A DNA stretch of 64,000 nt from Plantibacter elymi (nom. nud.) (GTDB lineage: Bacteria > Actinomycetota > Actinomycetes > Actinomycetales > Microbacteriaceae): NCBI RefSeq assembly GCF_900177795.1, contig NZ_FXWJ01000001.1, forward strand, positions 744,001-808,000, read 5' to 3'. The notes beneath the pieces are model-generated. The model did not search any database and was not told the origin of the DNA. It was given only the letters and a program-made list of their open reading frames with translations. The translations under genes were made by a program, and so were the position numbers. This document shows, piece by piece, positions 25,758-35,307 of this stretch. Each line of letters starts with the position of its first letter. Position 1 is the first letter of the stretch.

Positions 25758-28249
25758 CGAGCGGTCCCCTCCTGATCACGTGCCGCCGGCAGTGACACCA
25801 CCATGGTGAGGCCCCCACCCGGCGTGTCCTCCGGTTCGAGTGTGCCACCCATCCCCTCGACGAAGCCCTTCGACAGCGCGAGTCCCAGGCCGAGACCGGT
25901 GAGGTTGTCGGTGTCGCCGAGGCGCTGGAAGGGGACGAACACGTCCTCCCGCCGGTCGGGCGCGATCCCCGGGCCGTGATCGACGATGCGGATCTCGACG
26001 GCGTCCCGGAAGCCGCTCGTCGCGATCCGGACGGGGGTGCCGTCGGGGCTGAAACGCTGCGCGTTCGTCAGGAGGTTCACGATGACGCGTTGGAGGAGGC
26101 CGGCGTCCGCGAGGACGGGCGGGAGGTCGGGTGCGAGATCGAGCTCGGCGTCGTGCGGACCGATGCCGAGCTCGTCGAAGGCCGGCAGGATCGCGTCCTC
26201 GACGTCGATCGGGGCGACGGTCACGGCGAGGACACCGGCCTGGAGGCGACTGACGTCGAGCAGGTTCGTGACGAGGGCCGCGAGGGTGCGCAGGCTGTCG
26301 TCGGCGGTCTCGAGGAGGTCGCGGCGGTCCGCCGTGGTGAGCTCGACGTCGGTCGCGCGCAGTCCGGTGACGGCGGCGGTCGCGGCGGCGAGGGGGCGCC
26401 GGAGGTCGTGACTGACTGCCGAGAGCAGCGCGCTCCGCACCCGGTCGGTCGCTGCCAGCGGGCCGACCTCCCGGGCGGTTGCGCGGAGATCGGTGTGCTC
26501 GAGCGAGGCGTCGAGCTGCGCCGCGATGACGGCGAGCAGGCGGCGGTCGGAGGCGGCGAGCACCCCGCCGTGCAGTTCGAGCACCGCGCGGGTGCCGATC
26601 GGGATGCTCGTGAAGTCGCCTCCGCGGGTCGGTTCGCCGTCGACGGCGAGGACCTGCTCACCAGCGACGAGGCGTACGCCGGCGAGCGAGAAGGACTCGC
26701 GGGTCCGGCTGACGAGCGCCTGCAGGGCGCCCTCGCCGCGGAGCACGCTGCCCGCGACCGTCGCGAGCAGCTCGGACTCCGCGGCCGCGCGCCTGGCCGT
26801 GCGGGCCCGCCGCGCCGAGAGGTCGACGACGCCGCTCACGATCACGGCGATGACGACGTAGAGCACGAGCGCCACGAGGTGCGCCGGATCGTCGATGGTC
26901 ACGGTGTAGAGCGGTTGGACGAAGACGAAGTCGAGCGTGACCCCCGACAGGACGGCCGCGAACACCGCCGGCCAGAACCCGCCCACGAGCGCGACGAGCA
27001 CGACGAGGAGCTGGTAGGACAGCACCTCGCTCGTGATCGACTCCTCGGTACGGGCGAGGTGGAGGAGCCAGGTGACGAGCGGCCCGCCGATGAGCGCGAG
27101 CGCGAAGCCCGCGATGTGGCGCCGAGCGCTCAGGGCGCCGCCGAGCTTCGGCAGCCGGAAGCGGCCGCCCGCCGCCTCGTGGTTGACGATGTGGACGTCG
27201 ATGTTGCCCGACTCGCGGATGACCGTGTTGCCGATGCCGGGACCGGTGACCGCGGCGGACAGGCGACTGCGCCGGCTGACACCGATGACGAGCTGCGTCG
27301 CGTTCGCCGCCTTCGCGAAGTCCACGAGCGCACGCGGCACGTCGTCGCCGACCACCTGGTGGAAGGTGCCGCCGAGGGTGTCGACGAGCGCTCGCTGCTG
27401 CGCGAGCGCGCCGGGGTTCGCGGTCCGGAGGCCATCCTGCGTCGTCACGTGCACCGCGATGAGCTCGCCGCCGGAGGAGCGGGCGGCGATCCGGGCGCCG
27501 CGCCGGAGCAGGGTCTCGCCCTCCGGGCCGCCGGTGAGGGCCACGACGACCCGCTCGCGCGCCTCCCAGGTGCTGTCGATGCCGTGCTCGGCACGGTAGT
27601 CGCGCAGGGCGGAGTCGACCTCGTCGGCCAGCCACAGCAGCGCCAACTCGCGCAGTGCCGTGAGGTTGCCGAGGCGGAAGTAGTTGGACAGTGCGGCGTC
27701 GATCCGCTCGGCCGGGTAGACCCGGCCGCCGGCGAGCCGGTCGCGGAGGGCCTGTGGAGCGAGGTCGATGAGTTCGATCTGGTCGGCCGCCCGCAGCACG
27801 GCGTCGGGGATCGTCTCCCGCTGCGGCGCCCCGGTGATCTGCCGGACGACGTCGTTCAGCGACTCGATGTGCTGGATGTTGACCGTCGACAGCACGGAGA
27901 CACCGGCGGCGAGCAGGGCTTCGACGTCCTGCCAGCGCTTGTCGTTTGTGGAGCCGGGGGCGTTCGTGTGGGCCAGTTCGTCGACGAGCGCGAGTCCGGG
28001 GCGGCGTGCGAGGACGGCCTCGAGGTCCATCTCGTCGAGCGTCACGCCCCGGTGCTCGACGCCCCGACGCGGCAGCGTCTCGAGCCCCTCCGTCAGAGCG
28101 GCGGTCGCGACCCGACCGTGGGTCTCGACGACCGCGACGACCACGTCGACGCCCTCCCCGGCGAGGCGGTGCCCCTCCTCGAGCATGGCGTAGGTCTTGC
28201 CGACCCCGGGGGCCGCGCCGAGGAGCACCCGGAGTCGTCCGCGCTGCAT
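25754..28249 (-). CDS. kdpD: KdpD potassium-sensing histidine kinase
   Basis: 831 residues. The N-terminal KdpD domain has the Walker A GAAPGVGKT (11-19) and DELAHTN. A universal-stress-protein-like domain (about 220-360) comes next, then four closely spaced membrane helices (about 380-480), a GAF-like region, the H box SHDLRRP (about 613) and the ATPase N box NLLTNAQRF (about 724), with DHGPGI and GLGLGLALSKGFVEG. It is full-length and apparently intact. ATG 28249 has an AGGAGG site 12 bases upstream that lies inside the small duplicated ORF at 28255. Confidence 0.95.
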   Translation of the reverse strand: MQRGRLRVLLGAAPGVGKTYAMLEEGHRLAGEGVDVVVAVVETHGRVATAALTEGLETLPRRGVEHRGVTLDEMDLEAVLARRPGLALVDELAHTNAPGSTNDKRWQDVEALLAAGVSVLSTVNIQHIESLNDVVRQITGAPQRETIPDAVLRAADQIELIDLAPQALRDRLAGGRVYPAERIDAALSNYFRLGNLTALRELALLWLADEVDSALRDYRAEHGIDSTWEARERVVVALTGGPEGETLLRRGARIAARSSGGELIAVHVTTQDGLRTANPGALAQQRALVDTLGGTFHQVVGDDVPRALVDFAKAANATQLVIGVSRRSRLSAAVTGPGIGNTVIRESGNIDVHIVNHEAAGGRFRLPKLGGALSARRHIAGFALALIGGPLVTWLLHLARTEESITSEVLSYQLLVVLVALVGGFWPAVFAAVLSGVTLDFVFVQPLYTVTIDDPAHLVALVLYVVIAVIVSGVVDLSARRARTARRAAAESELLATVAGSVLRGEGALQALVSRTRESFSLAGVRLVAGEQVLAVDGEPTRGGDFTSIPIGTRAVLELHGGVLAASDRRLLAVIAAQLDASLEHTDLRATAREVGPLAATDRVRSALLSAVSHDLRRPLAAATAAVTGLRATDVELTTADRRDLLETADDSLRTLAALVTNLLDVSRLQAGVLAVTVAPIDVEDAILPAFDELGIGPHDAELDLAPDLPPVLADAGLLQRVIVNLLTNAQRFSPDGTPVRIATSGFRDAVEIRIVDHGPGIAPDRREDVFVPFQRLGDTDNLTGLGLGLALSKGFVEGMGGTLEPEDTPGGGLTMVVSLPAARDQEGTAR

Positions 28250-28254
28250 GGTGT

Positions 28255-28329
28255 TCAGTCCTCCTGGAGCATGGCGCTCTGCCTGCCGACCTCGGGGGCC
28301 GCGCTGTGTCGTCCGCGCTGCATGGTCAT
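28255..28329 (-). CDS. 24-aa mini-ORF, decayed copy of the kdpD 5' end
   Basis: Starts ATG 28329, overlapping the kdpC stop (ATGA), and ends five bases before kdpD. The peptide MTMQRGRHSAAPEVGRQSAM aligns with the KdpD N-terminus (MQRGR, AAPGVGK, AMLEEG), showing that a partial tandem duplication of the kdpD start produced it. The Walker A lysine-threonine is lost. Its last codons contain the AGGAGG that serves kdpD, so it can couple kdpC and kdpD translation. Translation is inferred, not shown. Confidence 0.5.
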   Translation of the reverse strand: MTMQRGRHSAAPEVGRQSAMLQED

Positions 28330-28934
28330 CCGTTCAGTCGGGCCACGGCGAGGTTCAGCTGCAGGACGTTGACCGTGGACTCCCCAAGGTAGCCGAGGTC
28401 GGGGCCCTGCGTCAGGCGCTCGACGAGGGCACGGACCTCGCCCTCGTCGAGGCCGCGCTCGGAGGCGACGCGGGGCACCTGCAGCAGTGCGTAGGCCGGG
28501 CTGATGTGCGGATCGAGACCGGACGCGGAGGCCGTCAGCGCGTCGGCGGGGATGCTCGACGGATCGACGTCCTCGAAAGCGGCGATGGCCGCGCGGCGCT
28601 CTTCGATCGAGGCGACGAGGTCGGTGTTCTCCGGCCCGAGGTTGCTGCCGCTCGACGCCCCACCGTCGTAGCCGTCGCCGGCCGCCGACGGACGCGACTG
28701 GAACCACTGCGGCAGCGGCTTGCCGTCGGCGTCGGTGAACGACTGCCCGATGAGCGCCGAGCCGACCGTCTTGTCACCCTCGGTGACGGTGGATCCGTTC
28801 GCCTGCCAGGACATCGTCGCCTGCCCGATGCCGGTGACGATGAGGGGGTAGCCGACGCCGAGGACGACGGTGAGGGCGAGCATGGCCCTGATGGCGACCC
28901 AGTACTGGGCGATGCCGCTGCGGGATGCACTCAT
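28326..28934 (-). CDS. kdpC: KdpC, potassium-transporting ATPase subunit C
   Basis: 202 residues with a single N-terminal membrane helix (ALTVVLGVGYPLIVTGIG, about 19-36) and a periplasmic domain with GSALIGQSF and PQWFQSRPS. The actinobacterial hallmark ASGLDPHISPAYALLQVPRV is present, followed by VNVLQLNLAVARLNG at the end. It acts as a catalytic chaperone that stabilises ATP binding by KdpB. ATG 28934, 61 bases after kdpB. Confidence 0.95.
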   Translation of the reverse strand: MSASRSGIAQYWVAIRAMLALTVVLGVGYPLIVTGIGQATMSWQANGSTVTEGDKTVGSALIGQSFTDADGKPLPQWFQSRPSAAGDGYDGGASSGSNLGPENTDLVASIEERRAAIAAFEDVDPSSIPADALTASASGLDPHISPAYALLQVPRVASERGLDEGEVRALVERLTQGPDLGYLGESTVNVLQLNLAVARLNG

Positions 28935-28995
28935 GATGTTCTGTCTGCTTTCGTGTGCTTGGTGTGCGGTGCTGGGGTGAGGGGACGGGGTCCGG

Positions 28996-31161
28996 CTAGA
29001 AGCCGGGGATCAGCGTCACGACGAGGTCGATGAGCTTGATGCCGATGAACGGCGCGATCACGCCACCGAGTCCGTAGACCAACAGGTTCCGGCTGAGGAC
29101 CTTCGAGGCGCTGAGCGGGCGGTACTTCACCCCGCGGAGGGCCAGCGGGATCAGGATCACGATGATGATCGCGTTGAAGATGATCGCCGAGAGGATCGCC
29201 GACGCGGGGGAGTGCAGCTGCATGATGTTGAGCAGTGCGAGCCCCGGGAACACCCCGGCGAACATGGCCGGGATGATCGCGAAGTACTTGGCGACGTCGT
29301 TCGCGATCGAGAACGTCGTGAGGGCACCTCGTGTGATGAGCAGCTGCTTGCCGATCCGGACGATGTCGATGAGCTTCGTCGGGTCGGAGTCGAGGTCGAC
29401 CATGTTGCCGGCCTCCTTCGCAGCGGAGGTGCCCGTGTTCATCGCGACACCGACGTCGGCCTGCGCGAGCGCCGGAGCGTCGTTCGTACCGTCACCGGTC
29501 ATCGCGACGAGGTTGCCGCCCTCCTGCTCCTTGCGGATGAGCTCGAGCTTCTGCTCGGGCGTCGCCTCGGCCAGGAAGTCGTCGACTCCGGCCTCGGCGG
29601 CGATCGCCTTCGCGGTGAGCGGGTTGTCACCCGTGATCATGACCGTGCGGATGCCCATGGCACGCAGCTCGGCGAACCGCTCCGCGATGCCGGCCTTGAC
29701 GACGTCCTTCAGCCGGACGACGCCGAGCACCCGCGCGGTGCCGGTGGTGCCGGTCTGCGCGACGACGAGCGGGGTGCCGCCGCCGGCGGACACCGCCTCG
29801 ACGTGCGCCTGGAGCTCGGCGCGGGTCGCGTCGGCGAGGGGGCCGAACGACTCCACCCAGGCCAGCACGGCCGAGCCGGCGCCCTTGCGGATCTGTGCAC
29901 CGTCCGGCTGGTCGAGGCCGCTCATGCGGGTCTGCGCGGTGAACGGGACGATCTCGCCGGCCCCGGACCCGTCCAGGTGGATGCCACGCTCGGCCGCGAG
30001 GTCGACGATCGACTTGCCCTCGGGCGTCGGGTCGCTGAGCGAGGACCGGGCTGCGGCCTGCGCGAGTTCCTCCGGCGTGACCCCGCGGAGGGCGATGAAC
30101 TCGACTGCCTGGCGGTTGCCGTAGGTGATGGTGCCGGTCTTGTCGAGCAGCAGGGTCGTGACGTCGCCGGCGGCCTCGACCGCGCGGCCGGACATCGCGA
30201 GCACGTTCCGCTGCACGAGTCGGTCCATGCCGGCGATGCCGATCGCCGAGAGCAGGGCGCCGATCGTCGTCGGGATGAGGCAGACGAGGAGGGCGATGAG
30301 GACCGGGACGCTGACGGGAGCAGCTGCGTAGGAGGCGATCGGGTTGAGCGTGAGCGCGACGACCACGAACACGATCGACAGGCTCGCGAGCAGGATGTTG
30401 AGTGCGATCTCGTTCGGCGTCTTCTGCCGCGCCGCACCCTCGACGAGGCCGATCATGCGGTCGACGAAGGTCTCGCCGGGCTTCGAGGTGATGCGGACGA
30501 CGATGCGGTCCGACAACACGCGGGTGCCGCCGGTGACGGCGCTGCGGTCCCCGCCGGACTCGCGGACGACGGGGGCGGACTCGCCGGTGATGGCCGACTC
30601 GTCGACCGACGCGATGCCCCAGACGATGTCGCCGTCGCCCGGGACGAGCTCACCGGCGGTCACCACGACGACGTCGCCGAGGGTGAGGTCCGCGGAGGAG
30701 ACCTGGCCGATGGCGGCGTGCTCCGCGGACGGGTCCGCCGAGGCGTCGTAGGCCGTGACCTGGTTCGCCATGGTCGAAGTGCGCGTCTTGCGGAGACTGT
30801 CGGCCTGCGCCTTGCCGCGTCCCTCGGCCACGGACTCAGCGAGGTTCGCGAAGACGACCGTGAGCCACAACCAGATCGCGATGCCCCAGGTGAACGACGC
30901 CGGCACGGCCGACCCGCCGGATTCCTGCGCACCACCGAGGAACGGTTCGGCGATCGCGAGGACGGTGGTCAGCGCCGCGCCGACCTCGACGATGAACATG
31001 ACCGGGTTCTTGACCATGAGCCGCGGGTCGAGTTTGCGGAGGGCGCCCGGGGTCGCGGCGAGCAGCTGTGCCGGACCGAACGCGGCCTTCGCGGGCTCGT
31101 GGTGGTGGTCCTGCTCCTGCTCGGGTTCCGCCGGGGCGGGAAGCGTGTGCGTGGTGGACAT
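28996..31161 (-). CDS. kdpB: KdpB, potassium-transporting P-type ATPase subunit B
   Basis: 721 residues. The P-type ATPase motifs are complete: [10 protein letters not shown] (about 190), the phosphorylated Asp in [11 protein letters not shown] (about 337), the hinge [21 protein letters not shown], and [19 protein letters not shown] in the late membrane region. It drives K+ uptake through KdpA. ATG 31161 has no close Shine-Dalgarno (GGAAGGG about 13-17 bases upstream), perhaps because its original leader was disturbed by the duplicated kdpA ends just upstream. Confidence 0.96.
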   Translation of the reverse strand: MSTTHTLPAPAEPEQEQDHHHEPAKAAFGPAQLLAATPGALRKLDPRLMVKNPVMFIVEVGAALTTVLAIAEPFLGGAQESGGSAVPASFTWGIAIWLWLTVVFANLAESVAEGRGKAQADSLRKTRTSTMANQVTAYDASADPSAEHAAIGQVSSADLTLGDVVVVTAGELVPGDGDIVWGIASVDESAITGESAPVVRESGGDRSAVTGGTRVLSDRIVVRITSKPGETFVDRMIGLVEGAARQKTPNEIALNILLASLSIVFVVVALTLNPIASYAAAPVSVPVLIALLVCLIPTTIGALLSAIGIAGMDRLVQRNVLAMSGRAVEAAGDVTTLLLDKTGTITYGNRQAVEFIALRGVTPEELAQAAARSSLSDPTPEGKSIVDLAAERGIHLDGSGAGEIVPFTAQTRMSGLDQPDGAQIRKGAGSAVLAWVESFGPLADATRAELQAHVEAVSAGGGTPLVVAQTGTTGTARVLGVVRLKDVVKAGIAERFAELRAMGIRTVMITGDNPLTAKAIAAEAGVDDFLAEATPEQKLELIRKEQEGGNLVAMTGDGTNDAPALAQADVGVAMNTGTSAAKEAGNMVDLDSDPTKLIDIVRIGKQLLITRGALTTFSIANDVAKYFAIIPAMFAGVFPGLALLNIMQLHSPASAILSAIIFNAIIIVILIPLALRGVKYRPLSASKVLSRNLLVYGLGGVIAPFIGIKLIDLVVTLIPGF

Positions 31162-31164
31162 GGT

Positions 31165-31352
31165 TTATGACAGCCCTTCCGCCAGGGGACCTGGCGCGAG
31201 TACGGGGAAGGAGGTGGGTGCGGTGATGATCACGCGGTGTGCGTCGTGGACGCGGCTCATGACAGCCCTTCCGCCAGGGGACCTGGCGCGAGTACGGGGA
31301 AGGAGGTGGGTGCGGTGATGATCACGCGGTGTGCGTCGTGGACGCGGCTCAT
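31165..31352 (-). repeat. 92-bp tandem duplication of the kdpA 3' end
   Basis: Copies begin (plus-strand ATGACAGCCC) at 31167, 31259 and 31351, the last being the true kdpA end. The two extra copies differ from kdpA in a few bases and each encodes a 31-codon ORF starting with ATGA overlap on the previous stop ([11 protein letters not shown] ... GPLAEGLS). The copies are identical to each other over almost all of their length, so the second duplication is recent. Confidence 0.9.
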
Positions 31353-33022
31353 GACAGCCCTTCCGCCAGGGGACCCAGCGCGAGTACGGGGAAGTAGGTG
31401 AGTGCGGTGATGATCACGGCGACACCGGTGAGGAGACCGACGAACTGCGGCCGGTTGGTCGGGAGCGTTCCGGCGGTCGACGGCACCCGGTCCTGCGCGG
31501 CCAGCGAACCGGCGAGCGCGAGGACGAGCACGATCGGGACGAAGCGACCGAGGAGCATCGCGACACCCAGGGCCGTGTTGAACCACGGGGTGTTCGCCGT
31601 GAGGCCGGCGAACGCGGAACCGTTGTTGTTCGCGGCGGAGGTGAAGGCGTAGAGGACCTCGGACAGGCCGTGGAGGCCCGGGTTCCAGATCGACGTCGTC
31701 TCCACGTCCGAGCGGACGCCGGGGATGGCGAAGCTCAGTGCGGTGCCGGCGAGCACGAGGGTCGGCGTCACGAGGATGTACAGGCTCGCGAGCTTGATCT
31801 CCCGCGGGCCGATCTTCTTGCCGAGGTACTCCGGGGTTCGGCCGACGAGCAGCCCACCGATGAACACGGCGATGACGGCGAGCACGAGCATGCCGTACAG
31901 GCCTGAGCCGACGCCGCCGGGGGCGATCTCGCCGAGCATCATGTTGATCATCGGCATCATGCCGCCGAGTGCCGTGTACGAGTCGTGCATCGAGTTGACG
32001 GCACCCGTCGAGGTGAGCGTCGAGGTCGAGCCGAACAGTGTCGAGGCGAAGACGCCGAAGCGCTGCTCCTTGCCCTCCATCGCGCCGCCGGCCGCCATCG
32101 GTGCCGCTCCGAGGCCGCGGGCTTCGAGCGCCGTGAGGATCGAGAACGAGGCGAGGAAGATGACGCCCATGACCGCGAGGATCGTGTAGCCCTGCTTGTG
32201 GTCGCCGACCATGCGGCCGAAGGTGCGCGGCAGGGAGAACGGGATCGCGAGCATGAGGATGTTCTGCACGAGGCTCGTCCAGGCGGTCGGGTTCTCGAAG
32301 GGGTGCGCGGAGTTCGCGTTGAAGAACCCGCCGCCGTTCGTGCCGAGGAGCTTGATGGCCTCCTGCGAGGCGACCGGCCCGCCGGGGATGGTCTGCGTCG
32401 CGCCCGTGATGGTCGTGACGTCGGTGAAGCCGTTGAGGTTCTGGATGGTCCCGCCCGCGATGAGCACGACCGCCATGACGACGGAGAGCGGCAGGAGCAC
32501 GCGGAGGGTGCCACGTGTGAGGTCGACCCAGAAGTTGCCGATGGTGCCGCTACGGCGACTCGCGAACCCGCGGACGAGGGCGATGGCGATGGCGATGCCG
32601 ACGGCCGCGGAGACGAAGTTCTGCACCGCGAGGCCCGTGAGCTGCACGGTGTAGCCCATCGTGACCTCGGGGGAGTACGACTGCCAGTTGGTGTTGGCGA
32701 CGAACGACGCGGCCGTGTTGAACGACAGTCCCTCGGGGACGGCGGGGAGGCCGAGTGCGAAGGGGAGGACGGCCTGGGCGCGCTGCAGCGCGTAGACGAG
32801 GAGGACGCCGACGAGCGAGAAGGCGAGCACCCCGCGGAGGTAGGCCTGCCAGGTCTGCTCGGAGCGGGCGTCGACACCGATCACGCGGTAGAAGCCGCGC
32901 TCGACGGCGAAGTCCTTGCTGGAGGTGTACACCCGGGCGAGGTACTCACCGAGCGGACGGTAGAGCAGCACGAGGACCAGGACGAGGGTCGAGACCTGGA
33001 GGATCGCGAAGAGGGTCTGCAT
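31349..33022 (-). CDS. kdpA: KdpA, potassium-binding channel subunit
   Basis: 557 residues from ATG 33022, which overlaps the kdpF stop (TGATG). About ten membrane helices with the four selectivity-filter-like repeats, including [34 protein letters not shown], the [14 protein letters not shown] loop and [13 protein letters not shown]. It forms the K+ entry path of the KdpFABC pump. The C-terminus [20 protein letters not shown] is the parent of the duplicated segments downstream. Longer in-frame starts run into other frames and are rejected. Confidence 0.96.
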   Translation of the reverse strand: MQTLFAILQVSTLVLVLVLLYRPLGEYLARVYTSSKDFAVERGFYRVIGVDARSEQTWQAYLRGVLAFSLVGVLLVYALQRAQAVLPFALGLPAVPEGLSFNTAASFVANTNWQSYSPEVTMGYTVQLTGLAVQNFVSAAVGIAIAIALVRGFASRRSGTIGNFWVDLTRGTLRVLLPLSVVMAVVLIAGGTIQNLNGFTDVTTITGATQTIPGGPVASQEAIKLLGTNGGGFFNANSAHPFENPTAWTSLVQNILMLAIPFSLPRTFGRMVGDHKQGYTILAVMGVIFLASFSILTALEARGLGAAPMAAGGAMEGKEQRFGVFASTLFGSTSTLTSTGAVNSMHDSYTALGGMMPMINMMLGEIAPGGVGSGLYGMLVLAVIAVFIGGLLVGRTPEYLGKKIGPREIKLASLYILVTPTLVLAGTALSFAIPGVRSDVETTSIWNPGLHGLSEVLYAFTSAANNNGSAFAGLTANTPWFNTALGVAMLLGRFVPIVLVLALAGSLAAQDRVPSTAGTLPTNRPQFVGLLTGVAVIITALTYFPVLALGPLAEGLS

Positions 33023-33111
33023 CAGAACCTCTCGGGTTTCACGAGCGCGTACACGAGGTACACGACGGCGGCGACGGCCAGGACGGCGGCGAGGAGTTCG
33101 AAGACGATCAC
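33022..33111 (-). CDS. kdpF: KdpF, small stabilising subunit
   Basis: 29 residues from GTG 33111: [20 protein letters not shown] followed by ALVKPERF. This is the single helix with the conserved C-terminal PE[RK]F of KdpF, which binds KdpA and stabilises the complex. It overlaps kdpA (TGATG) and the preceding mini-ORF (GTGA). It is easily missed in annotation because of its size. Confidence 0.9.
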   Translation of the reverse strand: MIVFELLAAVLAVAAVVYLVYALVKPERF

Positions 33112-33191
33112 AGTCTCTCCACTCCCCGGGCGACGAGGCCGACCAGAGCGAACACGGCGATGACGCCGAGCACGTAGACGAGGTCGAGCAA
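33108..33191 (-). CDS. 27-aa membrane mini-protein at the head of kdp
   Basis: TTG 33191 preceded by CTGGAG; the product [20 protein letters not shown] then RGVERL is one hydrophobic helix with a basic end. Its stop overlaps the kdpF start by four bases. Similar tiny ORFs ending in AR-x-VE-[KR]L occur ahead of kdpF in actinobacteria in my recollection. It may be a second KdpF-like stabiliser. The TTG start is not certain. Confidence 0.6.
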   Translation of the reverse strand: MLDLVYVLGVIAVFALVGLVARGVERL

Positions 33192-33231
33192 GAGGACTCC
33201 AGTGGGTGCGTGGTGCGGGTGCGTGGTGCTG

Positions 33232-33247
33232 TGTCCCGTTCGGGACA
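33232..33247. promoter_or_regulatory. Inverted repeat upstream of kdp
   Basis: TGTCCCG (33232-33238), TT, CGGGACA (33241-33247): a perfect 7-base inverted repeat 41 bases ahead of the first kdp start and 74 bases past the end of the phosphotriesterase-like gene. It could be a KdpE or other operator, or a weak terminator; there is no T-run. Confidence 0.4.
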
Positions 33248-33320
33248 GCTCAGAGCCAACACCCGTCAACGACCTCCGACGGCGGTCCTCACGGTTTCCA
33301 TACGCCTTCCGCGTCGATCC

Positions 33321-34259
33321 TCACGACCTCCCTACGGCGCGTGGTGCGCGAGGCTCGAACGCCCACGCGCGGGCGGGGTTGTCGCGGGTGATCGTCGACA
33401 CCGCTTCCACGCCGAGGGCCCTCGCCAACTGCGGTGCGACGGTCGTCAGCAGCGCCGCCGGACCGCACTCCTCCGGCCGAGCGCGGGAGGCGGACGTGGT
33501 CGTGTCGGCGCCGAGGAGCAGTGCGGGCAGGTGCCCGTCGTCGATGAGGATCTCGAGGATCCGTGCCAGTCGGGAGGACTCCATCGGGTGGCCCGGCGAC
33601 GGTGTGTCGATGCATACCCACGCGCCGGAGCGGGCGGCCTGGAGGATTTGCTCGACGTGAGGGTTCCGGCCGAGATGCCCGAGGACGATGGACCTCGGGT
33701 CCACCTCGTCGTCCTCCAGCGCCGCCAGGACGAGGTCGGCCGCAGCTCCCTGCTCGAGGTGCACCGCGATCGGCACTCCGCTGGCGTGATGCGCCACTGC
33801 CGCGGCCCGCAACGCGTCCCGCTCGTCCTCGGCGAGGCGGTCGGGGCCGACACCGATCTTGATCAGCCCGCACCCGTGCCTGTCGACGTCGTCGATGAAC
33901 GCCGCTGCGAGCTCGTCGGCCGAGTGCGCGGGTTCCGCAGCGCCGGCAGGGTAGACACGTCGCAGATGTCGTCCGGTCGCAGCCACGACGTGGACCCCCG
34001 TCGACGCACTGACCCGTCGGAGCGCCGGGAGGCCGCGTCCGAGACCTCGAGGCGTCCACTGGACGACGGTCCTGCCGCCCGCCGCCGCGAACCGCTCGAC
34101 CGCGGTCGTGGCGTCAGGCTCGTCGACCAGGTCCTCACCGGCCAGGACCGGTGTCCGCAGGAAGAGGTGGTCGTGCGAGTCGACCACGCCTACCGTGGCC
34201 GGGTCGATGTCACCGAGCACCGTGCGGATCACCCGGGTCCCGAGCCGCACCCGGGTCAC
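33321..34259 (-). CDS. Phosphotriesterase-family amidohydrolase
   Basis: 312 residues from GTG 34259, which overlaps the upstream gene's stop (GTGA). The metal site of the PTE family is readable: HDH in VVDSHDHLFL, the probable carboxylated Lys in CGLIKIGVGP, His in VHLEQG, His in IVLGHLGRNP and Asp in LLLGADTTTS. The family includes phosphotriesterases, lactonases and proteins of unknown substrate. It is read together with a carboxymuconolactone-decarboxylase-like gene, so the pair may process a small organic lactone or peroxide product; the substrate is not known. Confidence 0.85.
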   Translation of the reverse strand: MTRVRLGTRVIRTVLGDIDPATVGVVDSHDHLFLRTPVLAGEDLVDEPDATTAVERFAAAGGRTVVQWTPRGLGRGLPALRRVSASTGVHVVAATGRHLRRVYPAGAAEPAHSADELAAAFIDDVDRHGCGLIKIGVGPDRLAEDERDALRAAAVAHHASGVPIAVHLEQGAAADLVLAALEDDEVDPRSIVLGHLGRNPHVEQILQAARSGAWVCIDTPSPGHPMESSRLARILEILIDDGHLPALLLGADTTTSASRARPEECGPAALLTTVAPQLARALGVEAVSTITRDNPARAWAFEPRAPRAVGRS

Positions 34260-34681
34260 CGGGCGTCGACGTCGCGGTCGGTCATCGGTGGCTCGGCCGC
34301 CGGCTCGGGGAGGAGTCGCAGTGCCGCCATCACCCGGGGCAGCCCGACATACGGCACGAGGTGGACGAGCGCCTCGGCGACCTCCGTCCGGGTCATCCCG
34401 ATCCGGAGCGACGTCGTGAGGTGGCCGCTGAGTTGCGGGTCGACGCCGCCGAGCGCCGTCAGCGCGCCGATGATGAGCAGTTGTCGGTCGCGCGGCGTCA
34501 GGCCCTCGCGCTGATACGTCCCACCGAACACGGCGCCGACGATCCATTCGTCGAAGCCCGGCGCCGCCGCATCGACCGTCGCGCGCCAGGCCGCGGTCGT
34601 CGTCTCGTCCTGCAGCTCCGCCAGTCGTTCGCGGCCGGCCGCCACATCGAACACCTCGTGCATCGTCGCTCCCTGCATCAT
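34256..34681 (-). CDS. Carboxymuconolactone decarboxylase / AhpD-like protein
   Basis: 141 residues from ATG 34681 (TGAGGG four bases upstream). A GTG at 34717 would extend it, but across the putative operator. The CMD domain is seen in GAVFGGTYQREGLTPRDRQLL and ALGGVDPQLSGHLTTSLRIGMTRTEVAEALVHLVPYVGLPRVM. The AhpD Cys-x-x-Cys pair is absent, so this is the gamma-carboxymuconolactone-decarboxylase-like branch without thiol chemistry. It is coupled to the PTE-like gene. Confidence 0.85.
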   Translation of the reverse strand: MMQGATMHEVFDVAAGRERLAELQDETTTAAWRATVDAAAPGFDEWIVGAVFGGTYQREGLTPRDRQLLIIGALTALGGVDPQLSGHLTTSLRIGMTRTEVAEALVHLVPYVGLPRVMAALRLLPEPAAEPPMTDRDVDAR

Positions 34682-34702
34682 CGTTCCCTCACTCGTCCCG
34701 GT

Positions 34703-34723
34703 TGTAACGGTTGACACGTTACA
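34703..34723. promoter_or_regulatory. Operator candidate between CMD and CGNR genes
   Basis: TGTAACG (34703-34709) and CGTTACA (34717-34723) form a perfect 7-base inverted repeat with a 7-base spacer (GTTGACA, a -35-like hexamer). It lies nine bases before the ATG of the CGNR gene and about 22 bases before the CMD start, well placed to control both. The CGNR protein itself is the most likely binder. Confidence 0.55.
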
Positions 34724-34731
34724 CTCGAACT

Positions 34732-35280
34732 ATGACGACCGAGACCGACTTCCGCCTCGACGGCGGAGCCACCTGGCTGAACCTGCTCGCCACGCAGGGA
34801 CAGAGCTTCGGAACGCGGCCGGTGGAGCGGATCGGGACGCCCGAGGCGGGACGGCGGTGGCTCGGCCTGGTCGGGTTCGGGGTGGACGGCGAGCTGAGCT
34901 CCGACGACCTCGACCGCCTCGTGCGGTTGCGGGAAGCGCTCCGCGAGCTGGCGATGGCGGCGGTCGCCGGGCGCGAACCGGCCTCGGACGATCTCGCGCA
35001 GGTGCGTGGACACGCGTCAGGGTCGGCCGGAGCGCTGTGGAGTGGTCCCGCTCAGGCCGGCGTCACGCTCGACGCGGCGCTCGCCGCGATCGCCGTCCAG
35101 GCGCTGGTCATGCTGCAGGGGCCGGACCGGGAGCTGTTGCGTCAGTGCGCCGAGGTCGACTGCCGCTGGGTGTTCCTCGACACCTCCGGCAGGCGGCACT
35201 GGTGTCCGTCGCCGGCCTGTGCCAGTCGGGGCCGGGTCCGCGCCCACCGCGCGCGACAGGGCGCCCCGAGCGCTGACTGA
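34732..35280 (+). CDS. CGNR zinc-finger regulator (ABATE domain)
   Basis: 182 residues from ATG 34732. The N-terminal ABATE-type helical domain (WLNLLATQGQ; LDRLVRLREALRELAMAAVAG) binds an unknown small molecule. The C-terminal zinc finger has Cys in QCAEVDCRWVFLDTSGRRHW, then WCPSPACASRGRVRAHRAR, four Cys plus a basic DNA-binding tail; the CGNR tetrapeptide itself is CASR here. It is divergent from the CMD/PTE pair over the TGTAACG inverted repeat, so it is probably their regulator. Confidence 0.88.
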   Translation: MTTETDFRLDGGATWLNLLATQGQSFGTRPVERIGTPEAGRRWLGLVGFGVDGELSSDDLDRLVRLREALRELAMAAVAGREPASDDLAQVRGHASGSAGALWSGPAQAGVTLDAALAAIAVQALVMLQGPDRELLRQCAEVDCRWVFLDTSGRRHWCPSPACASRGRVRAHRARQGAPSAD

Positions 35281-35307
35281 TCCGAGTCGTCCCGTCAGCG
35301 CGTCGGT

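Noticed and set aside
31161-31260. Regulatory leader peptide of kdpB with attenuation
   Set aside because: The ORF is explained by duplication of the kdpA end; no alternative stems or regulatory codons are evident.
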